64,000 bases of DNA from Rapidithrix thailandica (GCF_039710355.1 NZ_JBDKWZ010000001.1:310001-374000), one strand, 5' to 3'. Shown: positions 35,141 to 44,750, counted from the stretch's first letter. A program made the numbers and translations. The notes: a model not told the origin generated them from the sequence alone.

Positions 35141-35851
35141 ATGAAAATAATTATTCAGATACTTAAAGAAAACCGGGTATCCACATCTGTTCTGTTACTA
35201 TTGGCAATTATGCCCTTGATAGTAAGCTCAACGATAGGTACGCTCGCCTTGGTGAATGAAAGTCAAGTGAATAATTATCATTGGGGGTATTGGTTGGGCT
35301 TTGCCCTAATGACGGCTTTTACAATGGCTTTTGCATTGACGCCTACCACATTTGTTGCAATACTGAGTGGGTATTTGATTGCCTGGCAAGCTGTTTTTAC
35401 GGTGGTACCTGCATACTGTTTAGCCTTGGTCATCGGGTATTTTTTAGCAAAATGGCTTGACCACGGAAGGTTTTTTCAAAGTTTGATGAAAATTAAAGAA
35501 GCAGAGGAAGTAATTGCCCGGTTAGAGGCCGAACAGTTAAAAATTATCGTATTAGCACGGCTTTCTCCTGTTTTACCTTTTGCCGTTACCAGTTTTGTGT
35601 TGTCTATGGCTGGTGCAAGACTCCGAACATTTTTGTTAGGAGGTATGATGGGGATGCTACCCCGTACCTTGTTGGCAATCTGGGTAGGTATTCAAACCAA
35701 GGAGTTTTTTTCATCCTACAAACAGGAGGAAGAGTATCTTTATTTTCAAGTGTTAACGGTGGTGTTGATCGTAATATCGGTTTGGGGGTTGATCAGTGTT
35801 TTTGGCAAGGCGCTCAAAAAAAGCCCCACTCGTCATCACAACATCGAGTAG
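35141..35851 (+). CDS. TVP38/TMEM64-family (VTT/DedA-like) membrane protein
   Basis: 236 residues from ATG 35141. Five to six hydrophobic segments. The VTT signature lies in the middle: A-L-T-P-T-T-F-V-A-I-L-S-G-Y-L followed later by L-A-R-L-S-P-V-L-P-F-A-V-T-S-F-V-L-S and R-T-L-L-A-I-W-V-G. Members are inner-membrane proteins of the DedA superfamily, for which lipid scrambling or flipping has been proposed. The last codons form part of the transcription terminator. Stands alone; substrate unknown. Confidence 0.85.
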   Translation: MKIIIQILKENRVSTSVLLLLAIMPLIVSSTIGTLALVNESQVNNYHWGYWLGFALMTAFTMAFALTPTTFVAILSGYLIAWQAVFTVVPAYCLALVIGYFLAKWLDHGRFFQSLMKIKEAEEVIARLEAEQLKIIVLARLSPVLPFAVTSFVLSMAGARLRTFLLGGMMGMLPRTLLAIWVGIQTKEFFSSYKQEEEYLYFQVLTVVLIVISVWGLISVFGKALKKSPTRHHNIE

Positions 35852-35860
35852 GGCTTTTTA
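35817..35860. terminator. Bidirectional terminator overlapping the end of the TVP38 gene
   Basis: AAAAAGCCC-C-ACTCG pairs with CGAGT-A-GGGCTTTTT with a C-A mismatch and a 12-nt loop. The left arm and loop are the last codons of the gene and the stop codon TAG (35849-35851) lies in the right arm. Confidence 0.85.
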
Positions 35861-35883
35861 GAGATGATTAGTTTTATGAGATG

Positions 35884-36822
35884 TTAAAACTTTTGGGCCA
35901 GTTGTTCTCTGGATTTTTTACTTAAATAGTTTCTATCCAAAAAAGCTTGGTAATAGGATTTAAACTCTTCAATCCCGGAAGTGGCAATGGCCTTTTCAAA
36001 TACATAAATGGAATTGGCATATAATTCTTTGTCCTCAAAGTAAGTTCCCAATATCAATTGTCCTATAGCTGATTCATCATCCGGAAAGGCTTTTAAAGCC
36101 TCGTCAATTTCCGCTTTTTCTTTATTGCTCAGGCGTTTGATGACATGATCGTCCGAGCTTAACTTTTCATTGCCCACCACTGTTACCGTATATAAAAGTG
36201 CTTTGTTTCCCTTCAACTCGCCATCTTGTAAGTCAAGGTTAAATTGGGACTGTTCGGTTTCGGCTTCCAATAGCACGTCTCTAAAGATGTTTTTTACCGT
36301 GATTTTATAACGTACGGTTTCGGAAGTATCCGCTTCTTCTTTCAAGTACCACTTAAGTGTGATGTTGCCGTCAAGTGCTTTGATGGATTCAGGAAGCATC
36401 ATCTGCACAGGCGATTCGGTTAATGTAGCCCGGGTGACCGAACCTGTTTTTACCCGTTGGTTAAAACGGTTGTTTTTGGCCTTTGCATTGGTGAGCTCGT
36501 TGATGACCAGCTTTGCGTACTGACCGGCCAAACTACTGTTGCCCGAGGTTACTTTTTTCTGTAGTTCGCTGACTTTGTATGTGCCAGCTTGTGTAATTTC
36601 CAAGGTTTTGCCACTATTGTGCGCAAGGCCTAAGTACGCGGTTCCGGCAATTTTTATCGTTTGCGAGCTGCTTAGGGTGCTTCCAACTTTCAAAGGGGTG
36701 CCGTTTGCCGTAACTTCACCCTTGCTCCCTAAAACTTTAAAAGCATAACTTTGGGCACTTGCATGAAGGCTGAGCAAAGTGCAGAGTAGGATCATAAGAG
36801 GGGTAAATTGTTTAGCGTTCAT
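35884..36822 (-). CDS. Secreted protein with FecR-like beta domain, partner of the CHASE2 gene
   Basis: 312 residues. A signal peptide (1-23) ends A-S-A-Q. The mature N-terminus F-K-V-L-G-S-K-G-E-V-T-A-N-G-T-P-L-K-V-G-S-T-L followed by L-E-I-T-Q-A-G-T-Y resembles the FecR-type beta domain, but there is no membrane helix and no cytoplasmic anti-sigma part. Residues about 150-225 are again beta-rich, and the C-terminus (about 235-312) is helical and TPR-like. It lies 12 bp behind the CHASE2 gene on the same strand, so the two are very likely cotranscribed and the protein probably meets the CHASE2 domain in the periplasm. Function inferred from context only. Confidence 0.65.
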   Translation of the reverse strand: MNAKQFTPLMILLCTLLSLHASAQSYAFKVLGSKGEVTANGTPLKVGSTLSSSQTIKIAGTAYLGLAHNSGKTLEITQAGTYKVSELQKKVTSGNSSLAGQYAKLVINELTNAKAKNNRFNQRVKTGSVTRATLTESPVQMMLPESIKALDGNITLKWYLKEEADTSETVRYKITVKNIFRDVLLEAETEQSQFNLDLQDGELKGNKALLYTVTVVGNEKLSSDDHVIKRLSNKEKAEIDEALKAFPDDESAIGQLILGTYFEDKELYANSIYVFEKAIATSGIEEFKSYYQAFLDRNYLSKKSREQLAQKF

Positions 36823-36834
36823 AGTATTATTTGG

Positions 36835-38079
36835 TTAGGAATTTTCTAAAACAATTTCTTTTTTACGTAGCGATTTTTTCAATTTATTAAATGTTGGCAA
36901 TAGAATATCATTATACATTTCCGTAAGGTCACCTGCCAAAGCAAAGACCACCAAAGCGAGGGTAATGTCGGCCTGGTACTTAAACCAGGCAAATAAAAAG
37001 ATGTTTAAGGTATAGAAAAACAAGGCTTCAAATAACTGAATAAATTTAGAAATAGCATTGTACCAGGGGCCCCATTTTTCACTTAACATCAAATAGGAAA
37101 ATAAGGCAACATTCAAAATGCAGACAATCAAGGCAAAAAGGTAACTTAGAGGCTTGGACATTGGCGTGATATAATTACCTTCCAGAATCATGGAAATGAT
37201 ATTGGCATGAACAACTACTCCATACATATCGGGTTCTCCGCGGCCAAGTAGGTTATTGTTTAACGGAGTATAAAAACGGTCTTCATCGAAATGGTAATTC
37301 GTGTAACCGCTGCCTAAATATCCCATCAAAACAATTTTGCCTTTGATTAATGCCGGATCGAAATTTTGTTGGAATACATCTTCTACATCTAGCTTGTAGT
37401 ACTTGTCCAGGTTTCCTTTGAAATAGATTTCCTCCTTTTCATTGTTTCTTTTCAAAAACTTTTGAGTGGCTGTAGAATCATAGAGCTGGGCGATTTTTAC
37501 GGCCAGGCTTAGCTCCGTATGATTTTTTTTGACTTTTTCTTTGGGCGGGAATTCCCGCCAGGTAGGGAAGTGTGCGGTGGTAATGTTTCCAATGTTGGCA
37601 AACCCGGTGTAGGCATGCTCGGCAAACTGAGGAGGAGGCATATATAAGGTATCCCAGGTTTTGGTTTTTTCATGGCCATTGGCCACCCGGCTAGCCATTA
37701 CAAACTTCTCCGTATTTTTGATGGCTTCACCCAACATAAAATCTCCCACGGGATCTTCCTCTTTGAGTGCATAAAGTTCGGCATCCAATCCGATTACCGC
37801 AGGTTCGAATTGATTAAGGATATTGATTTGATCGGCAATGCCTCTTCTTCCCAGTGAACCATCGCCAATGTTGACAAGTACAATGTTTTCTTCAAAGGGA
37901 ACGTCTTCAGCTTTGCGAACTTGGGAATAGTATACATCTGTCAGTTTAAAATCTTCAAAAATTTTGCTGAAGACATTAAGAAAATCAAATTGAATTCCAA
38001 TGAATCCCATCAGCCCCATAAAAGCAAACACAAAGGCAGTACCGATGAAGATGTGATAGTTAAAAAATTTTTTCATCAC
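36835..38079 (-). CDS. CHASE2-domain membrane protein without output domain
   Basis: 414 residues. One N-terminal membrane helix (about 10-32), a periplasmic CHASE2 domain (about 45-295) with E-N-I-V-L-V-N-I-G-D-G-S-L-G-R-R, A-V-I-G-L-D-A-E-L-Y, K-G-K-I-V-L-M-G-Y-L-G and G-V-V-V-H-A-N-I-I-S-M-I-L, then three membrane helices (about 305-390) and a short basic tail. In most CHASE2 proteins the domain feeds a kinase, cyclase or similar module; here only about 25 cytoplasmic residues follow. It is the first gene of a two-gene unit with a FecR-like secreted protein. Sensor role inferred. Confidence 0.85.
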   Translation of the reverse strand: MMKKFFNYHIFIGTAFVFAFMGLMGFIGIQFDFLNVFSKIFEDFKLTDVYYSQVRKAEDVPFEENIVLVNIGDGSLGRRGIADQINILNQFEPAVIGLDAELYALKEEDPVGDFMLGEAIKNTEKFVMASRVANGHEKTKTWDTLYMPPPQFAEHAYTGFANIGNITTAHFPTWREFPPKEKVKKNHTELSLAVKIAQLYDSTATQKFLKRNNEKEEIYFKGNLDKYYKLDVEDVFQQNFDPALIKGKIVLMGYLGSGYTNYHFDEDRFYTPLNNNLLGRGEPDMYGVVVHANIISMILEGNYITPMSKPLSYLFALIVCILNVALFSYLMLSEKWGPWYNAISKFIQLFEALFFYTLNIFLFAWFKYQADITLALVVFALAGDLTEMYNDILLPTFNKLKKSLRKKEIVLENS

Positions 38080-38395
38080 CTAGGTTGAATTTTTTGGATT
38101 GTAAAATAACTTTAGAGCATGCTTAAATTTGATCCTTGTTGCATTGAGGGAAAAATTAAACCCTTCTCATGGTGTAAATAGCAGAAAAACGAAAAATATC
38201 ACCTGAGTTGTACCGGGTGATAATTGATTGGAAATCAAAGTACTATAAATTTATCTGTCTGCTAAAAACAGATTGGGTGTCAGGTCAGACAAAAAATGAC
38301 AGAAAAGCATTTTCCCCTTTGCTTTTACTAAGGTATTTTTTTTACAACGACTGAGCTGGAAATAGTTGTTATTGGAAAGGAAATAAACTGCCGGA
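38080..38395. other. Divergent intergenic region CHASE2 / meaB
   Basis: 316 bp. A hairpin with arms TATCACC and GGTGATA lies near 38198-38225. No promoter fitting the consensus well is found in either direction, and no gene. Confidence 0.4.
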
Positions 38396-39397
38396 ATGAA
38401 ACTTAAAAAACGAAGATTAACCCTGGAAGAGTATGTAGAAGGAGTGAAAAGAGGTGACCGGTTTGTATTGAGTCGGGCTATTACCCTGGTAGAGAGCAAC
38501 CTGGAAGCAGATATCCAAATCGCGCAAGGGGTGTTGGAACAGCTCTTACCTTTCACCGGAAGAGCCATTCGAATAGGAATTACCGGGGTGCCGGGGGTGG
38601 GGAAGAGTACATTTATCGAAACATTCGGACAGTACCTGCTCCAGAGTGGTAAAAAAATTGCCGTCTTGGCGATTGATCCCAGCAGTCAGAAAACAAAAGG
38701 CAGCATTATGGGTGATAAAACCCGGATGGAAGCTCTTTCCAATGATCCCCGGGCCTATATCCGGCCTTCGAGTACGGGAAGCACTGTGGGTGGTGTGGCG
38801 CGAAAAACCCGGGAAGCAATGTTGCTCTGTGAGGCCGCCGGATTTGATACAATATTAATTGAAACGGTGGGAGTAGGGCAATCAGAAGTAGCCGTAAAAG
38901 GAATGGTGGACTTTTTCCTTTTGTTGATGTTAGCCGGGGCAGGGGATGAGTTACAAGGGATCAAAAAAGGCATTATGGAAATGGCGGATGCGATTGCCAT
39001 CACCAAAGCGGATGGCAAAAACCTGGAAAAAGCCAAAAGAGCCAAAGTGGAATACCAGAATGCCTTGCATTTGTTTCGCAGAAGCGCTTCCGGATGGAGC
39101 CCCCGGGTATTGACCTGTTCGGCATTGGAAAAGACCAATCTGGACAAAACTTGGGAACTGATCTGTAAGTACTGGGAACAGATGCATGAGAAGGGCTGGA
39201 TAGCACAAAACCGGGCCCAACAAAACTTGTACTGGATGAAAGAGACGATACAGGAAAGCCTGGTAAATCGTTTTTATACACATCCGGGCATTGTAACAAA
39301 ACTTTCGGAAGTGGAGGCCAAAGTGGCTTCCGGGCACGTTCCTGCGTATGCTGCCGCCAAGGAGTTATTGAATATTTACACCGGAAACAAAGAATAG
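38396..39397 (+). CDS. meaB: MeaB/ArgK-family GTPase chaperone of methylmalonyl-CoA mutase
   Basis: 333 residues. The P-loop G-V-P-G-V-G-K-S-T lies at 64-72; further G3E-family motifs are A-I-D-P-S-S, T-R-M, E-T-V-G-V-G-Q-S-E and T-K-A-D-G. Members protect and reload B12-dependent acyl-CoA mutases such as methylmalonyl-CoA mutase, using GTP. Mutase genes are often adjacent, but none is in this window. A DUF1460 gene follows after 36 bp on the same strand, possibly cotranscribed without functional link. Confidence 0.93.
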   Translation: MKLKKRRLTLEEYVEGVKRGDRFVLSRAITLVESNLEADIQIAQGVLEQLLPFTGRAIRIGITGVPGVGKSTFIETFGQYLLQSGKKIAVLAIDPSSQKTKGSIMGDKTRMEALSNDPRAYIRPSSTGSTVGGVARKTREAMLLCEAAGFDTILIETVGVGQSEVAVKGMVDFFLLLMLAGAGDELQGIKKGIMEMADAIAITKADGKNLEKAKRAKVEYQNALHLFRRSASGWSPRVLTCSALEKTNLDKTWELICKYWEQMHEKGWIAQNRAQQNLYWMKETIQESLVNRFYTHPGIVTKLSEVEAKVASGHVPAYAAAKELLNIYTGNKE

Positions 39398-39433
39398 ATT
39401 GAATATAGAACAAAGGACTCAAAACGTATTGAA

Positions 39434-40276
39434 ATGAAAAAAAATCTTCTGTTATTTTTCTCTTTCCTCTTTCTTCAAGGAATATTACAGGCTCAACCGG
39501 TATGCGAGGCTTTCGATGTGGAAAAATGTGAGGGGCTTTTGCAAAAAGCTAAAAAAGAGCAATGGCACACACTTCCTGATGGTGAATTGGTCTTAAAGGT
39601 AGGGAAGGTATTTTTGGGAACACCTTATGTCGCTAAAACGCTGGAAGTAGTAGGAGATAAGGAGAATTTGGTGATCAACCTTCGTGGACTGGATTGTACT
39701 ACATACCTTGAAAATGTACTTGTATTTACCCGCTTGATTCGTCAACAGAAATACTCTTTCGAAGCCTTTCTGAAAGGGTTGGAACAGTTGCGCTACAGAG
39801 AGGGTGATATGCGGGAGTATCCTTCCCGTTTACATTATTTTTCAGAGTGGTTGGTTGATAATGAAGCGGAGGGGATTATTCAAAATATCTCAAAGGAAAT
39901 AGGAGGAAAGCCGTATCAAAAGACGTTTAGCTTTATGACAGCCCACCGTGACAAGTATGAACAATTGGCCAATGATGCGTATTTCTATGAGTTACAGAAG
40001 GTAGAAGAAAGGTTGAATCAGCATGATTTTTACTACCTTCCTAAAAGTGAAATTGCATCCTTGGAAGAAAAAATTCAAAGTGGAGACCTGATTGCAATTA
40101 CTACCACGATTCCTAACCTGGATATTGTGCATGTGGGCTTTGCCTATCAAAAGAATGGCCGCTTACACTTTATGCATGCTTCTTCCCGCTCCAAGAAAGT
40201 GGAAATTACCCAAGTACCTCTGGCAGAATACTTAGGTAAAATCCAGTCGGGTATTATGGTAGCACGCTTGAAATAG
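39434..40276 (+). CDS. DUF1460 N-acetylmuramoyl-L-alanine amidase-like secreted protein
   Basis: 280 residues. A signal peptide (1-20) ends L-Q-A. The DUF1460 domain (about 50-278) has an NlpC/P60-like layout: G-L-D-C-T-T-Y-L-E-N (likely catalytic Cys 88), later I-V-H-V-G-F-A-Y (likely His) and F-M-H-A-S-S. A structurally characterised member of this family is a Bacteroides N-acetylmuramoyl-L-alanine amidase-like protein, so a role in cutting or recycling cell-wall peptides in the periplasm is likely. It lies 36 bp behind meaB and only 8 bp from the end of the converging phosphorylase gene. Confidence 0.85.
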   Translation: MKKNLLLFFSFLFLQGILQAQPVCEAFDVEKCEGLLQKAKKEQWHTLPDGELVLKVGKVFLGTPYVAKTLEVVGDKENLVINLRGLDCTTYLENVLVFTRLIRQQKYSFEAFLKGLEQLRYREGDMREYPSRLHYFSEWLVDNEAEGIIQNISKEIGGKPYQKTFSFMTAHRDKYEQLANDAYFYELQKVEERLNQHDFYYLPKSEIASLEEKIQSGDLIAITTTIPNLDIVHVGFAYQKNGRLHFMHASSRSKKVEITQVPLAEYLGKIQSGIMVARLK

Positions 40277-40284
40277 CCCCTGGT

Positions 40285-41100
40285 TTACTGTCGTTGAATA
40301 AGCTCTTTAATCAGCCGGGTCATATGGGGCTCGGCTGCTGCCGCTGAAGCCAATACGGATTCAATGGTGATTTTTTGCAGCTTTCCGGGTGCGCAAAGGT
40401 CCGTGATGATAGAAATTGCAAATACGGGAAGATTCATGTGTCTGGCCACAATCACTTCCGGAACTGTGGACATACCCACTGCATCGGCCCCGATAATATT
40501 GAGGTACCGGTACTCGGCCGGAGTTTCCAGGTTAGGGCCCGGTACACTGGCATAGACGCCTTCTTTCACCTGAGTCATCTTCAACTCTTGGGCGATACTT
40601 TTTGCTTGTTGCACCAACTCCAAGTCATAGGGTTCGCTCATGTCCGGAAAGCGGATGCCAAACTCATCTAAATTCGGACCGGTTAGTGGGTTTTCGTAAT
40701 GCAAATTGATATGATCCTTGATAATCATCAAATCACTCAATTCATGTTCGGGTTTTAGCCCGCCTGCGGCATTGGAAATAAATAACTTTTCGATACCCAA
40801 AAGTTTCATGACCCGTACCGGAAAGGTAACCTCTTTCATATTGTATCCCTCGTAGTAATGAAACCGTCCTTTCATTACCACTACTTCTTTGCCTCCTAAC
40901 GTTCCGAATATTAATTCCCCACTGTGGGATTCCACGGTAGAGACAGGGAAGTGAGGAATGTCCCTGTAAGGTAAAGATATTTTTATGTCAATTTCCTTGA
41001 CCAAGGCTCCCAATCCGGTACCCAGAATGATCCCGAATTGTGGTTTGGCAGAACATTGTTGTTGAATATAGTCTGTCGCTTCTCTGATCTTGTGTATCAT
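40285..41100 (-). CDS. punA: Purine-nucleoside phosphorylase
   Basis: 271 residues, the usual size of trimeric PNP. Conserved parts: G-T-G-L-G (phosphate loop), H-S-G-E-L-I-F-G, R-F-H-Y-Y-E-G-Y, N-A-A-G-G-L, E-T-P-A-E-Y-R and the base-binding segment V-G-M-S-T-V-P-E-V-I-V-A-R. It converts inosine or guanosine plus phosphate to base and ribose-1-phosphate in purine salvage, in the cytoplasm. Single gene. Its end faces the DUF1460 gene with only 8 bp between and no clear terminator. Confidence 0.96.
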   Translation of the reverse strand: MIHKIREATDYIQQQCSAKPQFGIILGTGLGALVKEIDIKISLPYRDIPHFPVSTVESHSGELIFGTLGGKEVVVMKGRFHYYEGYNMKEVTFPVRVMKLLGIEKLFISNAAGGLKPEHELSDLMIIKDHINLHYENPLTGPNLDEFGIRFPDMSEPYDLELVQQAKSIAQELKMTQVKEGVYASVPGPNLETPAEYRYLNIIGADAVGMSTVPEVIVARHMNLPVFAISIITDLCAPGKLQKITIESVLASAAAAEPHMTRLIKELIQRQ

Positions 41101-41338
41101 ATCTGTGCTTGAGTTCTTAGTGTTTATTTTTTCAGAATGTTTGTGTATTTATTGTCAATTAGGAGCATGTTTAAAATTTGTTTTCGACCCAAAGGATGAA
41201 GTTCAGGCAGGCTCATAGATGTAAAGATAAAAAAATATGCCTTCCGAAAGGAGCTTGACAATCAATCTCTCATTCGGTTGATAGAACAAACTGAGTACGG
41301 TCTGAAACCCATGACTAATCTTTTTAGATGAACAATGA

Positions 41339-41370
41339 AAAGCGGCTTGAAGAACCCTCCAAGCCGCTTT
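41339..41370 (-). terminator. Terminator of the AsmA-family gene
   Basis: AAAGCGGCTTG pairs perfectly with CAAGCCGCTTT (11 bp) around a 10-nt loop, 24 bp past the stop of the minus-strand gene. The T run after it is short (four T). Confidence 0.7.
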
Positions 41371-41393
41371 GGTTTAATAGAACAGGCTCTGAA

Positions 41394-44324
41394 TTAATTG
41401 TCTTTCTTTTTCTTAAAAGGATTTTTTATCAGGTCCTTGAGTTTGTCCGTAGCCTCTTCTACTTTCTCTTTGGGGGTAGTAGAAGTGCTGTCGCCCTCTT
41501 TTTTGTCTTTGTTCAACAAGTCTTGTACTAAATCTTTAGCAGCCTCTTTTCCTTTTTCTTTGGCTCCTTCCAGTGCTTTGTTTGCTTCACTTTCTTCACC
41601 TTTGTTCCGGCCGATTTTAGGACTGTCATACGAGCCTCCGACATTGAAGCTTAGCAAGACTTCATCTTTTCCGGTAAGGTTGCTGTATTGGGATGCCAAT
41701 GAACTGCCCAAATATTTGGCCGGTACTTTGGTTTTGACATTGTAGTCCAACTTTCCGTCAAAGGAGGTACTTCCTCCCACGGTTGCATTGATATTGCCCA
41801 TTTTTACATCAAATGGCTTGGTATGCATTTTACCGTCTTTAAAAGTGACATGCGCCATTACATCTTTCAAGGCTGGGTTGTTCAGTTCTTTGATTTTTGT
41901 CAGATCGCTAATTTTATTTAAGATTTTGACATCTTTTAACTGTGCGTTATTAACAAAAATATCTCCGCCACCGGTAAGGGTTTCGTAAATAGGGCTGTAG
42001 TCCTTATTTAAAGCTCCCTTGATTTTAATACCTGAAGAGAAAAAGCCATCGATACTTTTGGCAACCGGAGCAAAAGCCTGTATGGTATTGAACGATTCAT
42101 ACGACTTTTTGAATGACAACTGCTCAATATTCATGTCAAACTCAAAGCCTGGCTTTTCGGGGTTAGAGGTGTTGTAAGCTCCATTGATGGCAAACTTCCC
42201 TCCCAACATGTCAAATTTTACATTGCTCATGCTCATGATACCGTCTTTCATTGCGATTTTACCCGTCAGGTTGTTTAGCTCCAGGTTGGTATAATCCACT
42301 TTATCAATGGTAGCATTAAATACAAAGTCGAGGTTTTTAGGAATCGGTACGACTTCATAAGTTTCTTCTTCGGTAGGAGCGGAGCTGGTTTCTTCTTCCT
42401 CTTCCATCCACTCGTTGGTGTCAAAGTACTTGGAGGTCATGGCAAAGTTACCTTTAAGCACTGCATTTTCGGAAAGCATATAACCAATATAATTGGCAAT
42501 TTTTCCTGTCAGTTGCATATCACTCTTACCAATGCTGCCATTGTAATTTTGCAGTACCATTTCTTTCGGATTGAATACCAAATTGGCGCTGTTGATTTTG
42601 AAGGGGTGAGCAAGATATTCTTTTCCTTCAAACAAAAAGTCTGATACTTGTATTTTCCCACTGGTAGGCAGTTTGTCATAGCGCTCGGCTTCGATGTCCG
42701 ACATTTTGCCGCTAGTCTGTACCTGCCCTACAATTTTTCCGGCCAACTTCATGTCGTCCATCGGGTAGATCTTGTCGATCATATCCAAATTGAAAGTACC
42801 GTTGACATCGAAGGTATAGGTGATGTCGTCAAGGTTATACACCTTTCCGGAGCCGGTAAGCGGCTCACCGTCTACCAACATATTGACATTTTCAATCAGC
42901 ACTTGGGTGTCATTCATTTTACCGGAGGTATTAGAAACCTTAGCGGCAAATTCCATGTTTTCCATCGGAATCGGGTATTCGGTGTATTTAACATATCCGT
43001 TTTTTAAGGACATGTTTGCATCGATCTGCGGAATTGTCTTGTTGGCATCACTGTAGACCCCATTGGCTTTCAGGAATAAAGAGTAAATCCCTTTTAATTC
43101 ATATTCATCCATTGGGAAAGCCGATGAAAGTTCTCCCAAGTTCAAGGTTGCTTTCATGTCTGCTTGGATATCAGAATCAGGATAGCCTTTTACTGTGGCT
43201 TTTGCCTCCACCGGATTGCTTCCGATGTCCAGGTGTAAATTCTTAAGATCAAGAAGAATATTTTCCATCACACCGTCCATATTATCCACCAACATGTCTA
43301 TCTGTACATTTTTGACAGGCGTGGGCAAGTCGGGGTATTGAAACATTCCGTCTTTTACCTGAAGGTTGAGTTTATATCCGGGCATCAGGTTTCTTTCTTC
43401 ACTATAGGTCCCCTTTACCTGACCGTCAAAGGCCAGAGAACCTTCTGTTTTGATGTCTTCGAATCCTTCCAGGAATACTCCGGGCACCAATGAAAGGATG
43501 TTTTTGAAATCATTTTCTTTGGTAGCAAATGAAAGGTCCATTTCATAACCTTCTTCCGGCATTTTAAACCAGCCTTCAAAGCCCAGAGTGAAGTCGTTTA
43601 CTTTAATATAATTGTCTTTGAAAGTATAAGTAGAGGAAGGCAAATCGGCATTGATGACTAACTCCGCATCGACTCTGCTTTTTTGGAAGTATTGTACGTT
43701 CTCGTATTCTACCGTCAGAGAGTCAATGGTGCTTTGGGTGGAAATATCGAAGTTCTTGGCCGAAAAATCACCGGAGCCTTCGTGGTTCAAGCCTTGAATA
43801 TCCACGTAAGTAGCCAAAGAGCGGTCGTCATAAATGATATGCCCGTTTTCAATAGCCCATCCGTTGATTTTTGCGGAGGCACTGCTTTCACTTTCTTCTT
43901 CGGGACTGGTTTCCTCTTCCGAGGAAATGAATATATCGTAATTGGCCTGTCCGCTATCCAAAACGATGACATGGACATAGGGGTTTTCCAAGAGCACTTG
44001 TTCTACTTCAATTTGCTCTCCGAAAACCGCTGAGAGCACGTTTACCGCTACACTGAATTCCTCCACATTGGTGAGTGTGTCCCCTTCAAATTCATTCTTT
44101 CCTACAATTCCAAAGTCTCCTAAGGAGACACTTAAATGAGGGAAATGCTTAAATAGGGATATGTCGAACTTATCTGCATCGAAATACACATGGGCATCGA
44201 TGTTTTTGTCGATTTGTTCATCTACAATAGCTTTGATATCGTCTTTAAAAATCACTGGAAGGATAAGGGCCAGTGCAAAAAACACGAGTATGATACTACC
44301 GAAGATGATGAAAAACTTCTTCAT
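41394..44324 (-). CDS. AsmA-family (AsmA/TamB-like) membrane-anchored envelope protein
   Basis: 976 residues. One N-terminal membrane helix (about 5-25) is followed by the AsmA N-terminal segment D-D-I-K-A-I-V-D-E-Q-I-D-K-N-I-D-A-H-V and a very long beta-rich periplasmic part with repeated strand units (K-x-x-x-x-G-x-x-x-x). AsmA_2-type C-terminal motifs end near 905; the last 70 residues are highly charged and rich in Lys/Glu (coiled-coil-like). Large AsmA-like proteins form hydrophobic grooves and take part in phospholipid transport to the outer membrane or its maturation. Single gene; exact role inferred. Confidence 0.9.
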   Translation of the reverse strand: MKKFFIIFGSIILVFFALALILPVIFKDDIKAIVDEQIDKNIDAHVYFDADKFDISLFKHFPHLSVSLGDFGIVGKNEFEGDTLTNVEEFSVAVNVLSAVFGEQIEVEQVLLENPYVHVIVLDSGQANYDIFISSEEETSPEEESESSASAKINGWAIENGHIIYDDRSLATYVDIQGLNHEGSGDFSAKNFDISTQSTIDSLTVEYENVQYFQKSRVDAELVINADLPSSTYTFKDNYIKVNDFTLGFEGWFKMPEEGYEMDLSFATKENDFKNILSLVPGVFLEGFEDIKTEGSLAFDGQVKGTYSEERNLMPGYKLNLQVKDGMFQYPDLPTPVKNVQIDMLVDNMDGVMENILLDLKNLHLDIGSNPVEAKATVKGYPDSDIQADMKATLNLGELSSAFPMDEYELKGIYSLFLKANGVYSDANKTIPQIDANMSLKNGYVKYTEYPIPMENMEFAAKVSNTSGKMNDTQVLIENVNMLVDGEPLTGSGKVYNLDDITYTFDVNGTFNLDMIDKIYPMDDMKLAGKIVGQVQTSGKMSDIEAERYDKLPTSGKIQVSDFLFEGKEYLAHPFKINSANLVFNPKEMVLQNYNGSIGKSDMQLTGKIANYIGYMLSENAVLKGNFAMTSKYFDTNEWMEEEEETSSAPTEEETYEVVPIPKNLDFVFNATIDKVDYTNLELNNLTGKIAMKDGIMSMSNVKFDMLGGKFAINGAYNTSNPEKPGFEFDMNIEQLSFKKSYESFNTIQAFAPVAKSIDGFFSSGIKIKGALNKDYSPIYETLTGGGDIFVNNAQLKDVKILNKISDLTKIKELNNPALKDVMAHVTFKDGKMHTKPFDVKMGNINATVGGSTSFDGKLDYNVKTKVPAKYLGSSLASQYSNLTGKDEVLLSFNVGGSYDSPKIGRNKGEESEANKALEGAKEKGKEAAKDLVQDLLNKDKKEGDSTSTTPKEKVEEATDKLKDLIKNPFKKKKDN

Positions 44325-44383
44325 GGATGAAAAAATGATTTTGATGATGCAATTGAATTAAGTACTGAAGTGGTTTCCACTTA

Positions 44384-44533
44384 TAGTTTTTGACCGAAGA
44401 TGGAATCAAAACCGGCTCATCAAGGCACTTTTTGAAAAGAATAGCCAAAGCTATTGTTGAAAAAAGTAACACAGAGGAGGCGTTTTTGAAACATTTTTTA
44501 GCAAAAAGAAAAAGTTTAATTCACTTCACTGTC
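44384..44533 (+). repeat. Dispersed intergenic repeat, copy B
   Basis: About 150 bp, matching 9828-9973 (opposite strand) nearly base for base. Compared with copy A, the perfect 20-bp palindrome is disrupted by a small insertion (ATTTTTTAGCAAAAAG in place of ATTTCAAAAAAAG), while the AATAGC-CAAA-GCTATT inverted repeat is intact. It lies about 60 bp upstream of the AsmA start, pointing away from that gene. Confidence 0.8.
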
Positions 44534-44750
44534 AAGTTTAGGAATGCTTCTAACTTAACCAAGTATTTTTTGATATTCCTTAATGTAAAAATATAGTTCT
44601 TGTGATAAAAAATAGGCCCTGCGTAATTGTATACAGAAAATTAAAGGAAAAACATTTGTTGAATTAGGTATATAAACCTTTACTGTTAACGAACCCGAAT
44701 CCGGCAATTTGGGAGTAGGGTCATTGCAATGCCAAATAGTTAGTGTAAAA

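Noticed and set aside
40277..40284. Possible terminator between the DUF1460 gene and the purine nucleoside phosphorylase gene
   Set aside because: Only 8 bp separate the convergent stop codons and I find no strong hairpin there.
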